Shown here piece after piece: positions 62,101 to 64,000 of a DNA stretch of 64,000 bases (positions are counted from its first letter, which is position 1; each line of letters starts with the position of its first letter). The notes beneath the pieces were generated by a model. That model worked only from the letters and a program-made list of their open reading frames with translations, ran no database searches and had not been told where the DNA came from. A program made the position numbers and the translations under genes. Origin of the DNA: Archilochus colubris (Eukaryota > Chordata > Aves > Apodiformes > Trochilidae); the NCBI GenBank assembly GCA_023079485.1, contig CM041097.1, positions 13,921,561 to 13,985,560 on the forward strand. The letters run 5' to 3'.

Positions 62101-64000
62101 TCATAAATCTTCTTCTTTTTTATATAAACTAGAAATATGAGGCCAAATTTAATACTAACCCACAAAAAGCTTTTTTTAAATGAAGCCCACAATCCTGCAT
62201 CACCAGTCTGATCTCTGATAGAACTCTTTGTATTCCACCTTGGAATTTGTTTAACCAAATACTGAAAAAATGTTAAGAGAGGTTTGGTTTTTTTTGTCTT
62301 GCTGTCAGGTAGTCTCAAGCACTGCCTTGCTATGGGATACAGGGGGAGATAACACATTTTTAGAGGGCAGCACTGGTGGCAAGACTGAACAGAGACTGAG
62401 AGGCTTCCTGAGCCAGAGATTGCATCTACTTCTTGTCTAGCCAGAGATTCTCTTAGCATCATTGTGTTTAACAGCCCTTGATGGATCTTTCTTCCACAAA
62501 TTTCTAATTGCCTGTTGAACCCTTTTAGACTCTGGTGTCCAAAGCATCCCATGGCAATGAATTCTACACTTTGTTCCACAAGAATAGACTTCCTTTCGCT
62601 TTTAACTCATGCCTAACAACTTTGCTTGGCACCTCCTAGTTTTTGCATTACAAAGTACCTCCCTGTGCACTTAAAGGCCTTGCATGATTCTGTCTGCCTC
62701 GCTCATATTCCCCCTTAATCTTCTCTGTTTTTAAATCTGAAGAAGTCTAAACTGTTTATTTGACAGCCATTCTAGAATTAGGATGACTTGTTCCCTCTTT
62801 ACCTTTTATTTTTCCTTTACCATGCCCTTTTTGTGCAGTATTTAATGAGTGGGTTTACTGCAGAGTTCAGTTTTCTGGGTGTTTTTTTCTATTACTTTCC
62901 TCCTTCTTAACATACTATTTGTTTTTAACAACTACTGAGCACTCAGCTGACACCTCCAGAAAACTATCAACTGTGACCCAAAGGTCTCATCTCTGAGTGG
63001 CAACAGCAAATTGGGAGCCTGTCAGTATGTGTGTGTAGTTAGGGTTGTTTTTCCCAAGTACATCACTTTGCATTTATCAACGTTGAATTTTGTTTCCCAT
63101 TTTATCACTCAGCCATTCAGCATTGTGAGATTGTTCTCCTTCCCTTTGCAAACAGCTTTTGTTTTAATTATCCTGAATAATTTTGTATCATAAACACACA
63201 TTTTCTTTTCTATAGTCCCTTTGTGAATAGATTAGGTCCCCATAATGTCCCACTGGTGAAATCTGAACGTTGACAATTCCTGAGCAGCAAATCCCACCTT
63301 TAAACTCCCAGTATAGGAGGAGATTTTTCCTTCTGCTCGAAGGCAGACCAGTCTTTTAAGTGGTGTTGCTTGAAAGGCCTTTTCAAAGGCCTTTTAGAAA
63401 TCCAAATATGCTGTTCTTTTCCAGACTGTTCTTACCTATGGACTTCTTCAGAGACACACTCCACAGTGTGTTAGAGGCAGTCACTAACTGCTATTTATTA
63501 CAGTGTCTAGCAGTTTGCCCCACAGAGGAGGCAGATTTAGTGGGCTGTGGTGCCTGATGTCCCCTCTGGATCTCATTTTAAAAACTGAGGTCACATTTGT
63601 CATCTTCTATTCTCCTGATAGTCAGTCTGCTTATTCAGGGCATGTGCCCTCCAAATTCTTGTATCAAAGAGTGTGAAGTGCCACCTCCCACAGCAAAGCT
63701 TTTCACTCCCTCTCCCTGGCCAGTTTCAGGAATAACACAGTAAGTTTTTTAAGTAGTTGTGACCTTTTGCTCTAAGAAAGGAACACTAAGCATAAAGAAA
63801 TCACCCTCCATCCCCAAAACTAACTGTGAATTTTCATAGTCTACCACAGCATTTGGTTTTCTGAGATCACACAGTTTTATTTCCCTCCTCCCTAATTCTG
63901 GAGTGGATTGGTCACTGCTGCTGCAGGAGTGATTAGAGTGGGTGAATGCAATCTCCCCAGACCTCTCCTGCCTGTGGCTGTGTGAGTGTAATGATTCATT
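59150..64000 (+). other. PTPRG: PTPRG intron after exon G (3' part outside window)
   Basis: The intron starts with GTATGA and runs off the right edge. Its first 3.2 kb is unique sequence. From about 62430 it holds an old CR1-like element on the minus strand. I found no phosphatase-domain exon. Confidence 0.88.
62430..63650 (-). mobile_element. Ancient CR1-like LINE fragment (antisense)
   Basis: Read on the + strand the block shows, in order, phrases typical of reverse-complemented amniote CR1 ORF2 and 3' sequence: CATATTCCCCCTTAATCTTC (near 62705), CACTTTGCATTTATCAACG with TTGAATTTTG (near 63064), GAAAGGCCTTTTCAAAGGCC (near 63372) with TTTTAGAAATCCAAATA, and AAAACTGAGGTCACATTTGTC (near 63580) with ATCTTCTATTCTCC. 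The order fits a copy on the minus strand that covers the later part of the reverse transcriptase ORF and the 3' region. The frames are full of stops, so it is a dead fossil. The borders are approximate and it may extend toward the right edge. The call rests on memory of CR1 consensus sequences. Confidence 0.75.

Noticed and set aside
62082..62579. 165-codon minus-strand ORF
   Set aside because: It runs across the edge of the old CR1-like element and unique intron. No conserved reverse-transcriptase motif can be read in it.
1..64000. Bacterial-type features (operons, CRISPR arrays, ribosome binding sites, origins) and tRNA or rRNA genes
   Set aside because: The window is vertebrate intronic DNA. 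No regularly spaced repeats, cloverleaf gene or rRNA sequence was recognised on either strand.

Overview
This window is a stretch of vertebrate, almost certainly avian, genomic DNA lying inside one large gene on the + strand: PTPRG, receptor-type tyrosine-protein phosphatase gamma. The case for a bird is a CR1 retrotransposon fragment at 36.1-36.4 kb with the usual (TCATAGAAT)-type end, a second, very old CR1-like copy at the right edge, compact introns, and a protein close to mammalian PTPRG. Some A-rich tracts of the AAACAAAC and CCAAAAAACAACC type are reminiscent of songbirds, but that is only an impression.

Seven coding exons can be placed to the base, all with AG/GT borders and compatible phases: A 8770-8954, B 10936-11044, C 11422-11471, D 13807-14608, E 22216-22348, F 46752-46843, G 59058-59149. 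A and B make the fibronectin type III domain. C and D make the long membrane-proximal extracellular stalk, which carries a polyalanine run and a strongly acidic segment. E is the transmembrane exon. F and G are the cytoplasmic juxtamembrane segment leading into the first phosphatase domain. The signal peptide and carbonic-anhydrase-like domain lie off the left edge, and both catalytic domains lie off the right edge. Together the exons hold 1463 coding bases; roughly 98% of the window is intron.

The introns contain no second gene, RNA gene or nested transcription unit that I can support. They hold homopolymer and A-rich tracts, short tandem duplications, two CR1 fragments, and several AT-rich or CpG-retaining blocks that look like candidate conserved non-coding elements; I cannot test their conservation here. 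The most useful points for follow-up are that the 29-residue juxtamembrane cassette known from mammalian PTPRG was not found in the 24.4-kb E-F intron, the polyalanine and acidic expansion in exon D with its local CpG peak, an unexplained 231-codon ORF behind a strong splice acceptor at 40.7-41.4 kb, and the candidate regulatory blocks. I did not find evidence of a new kind of biological system.
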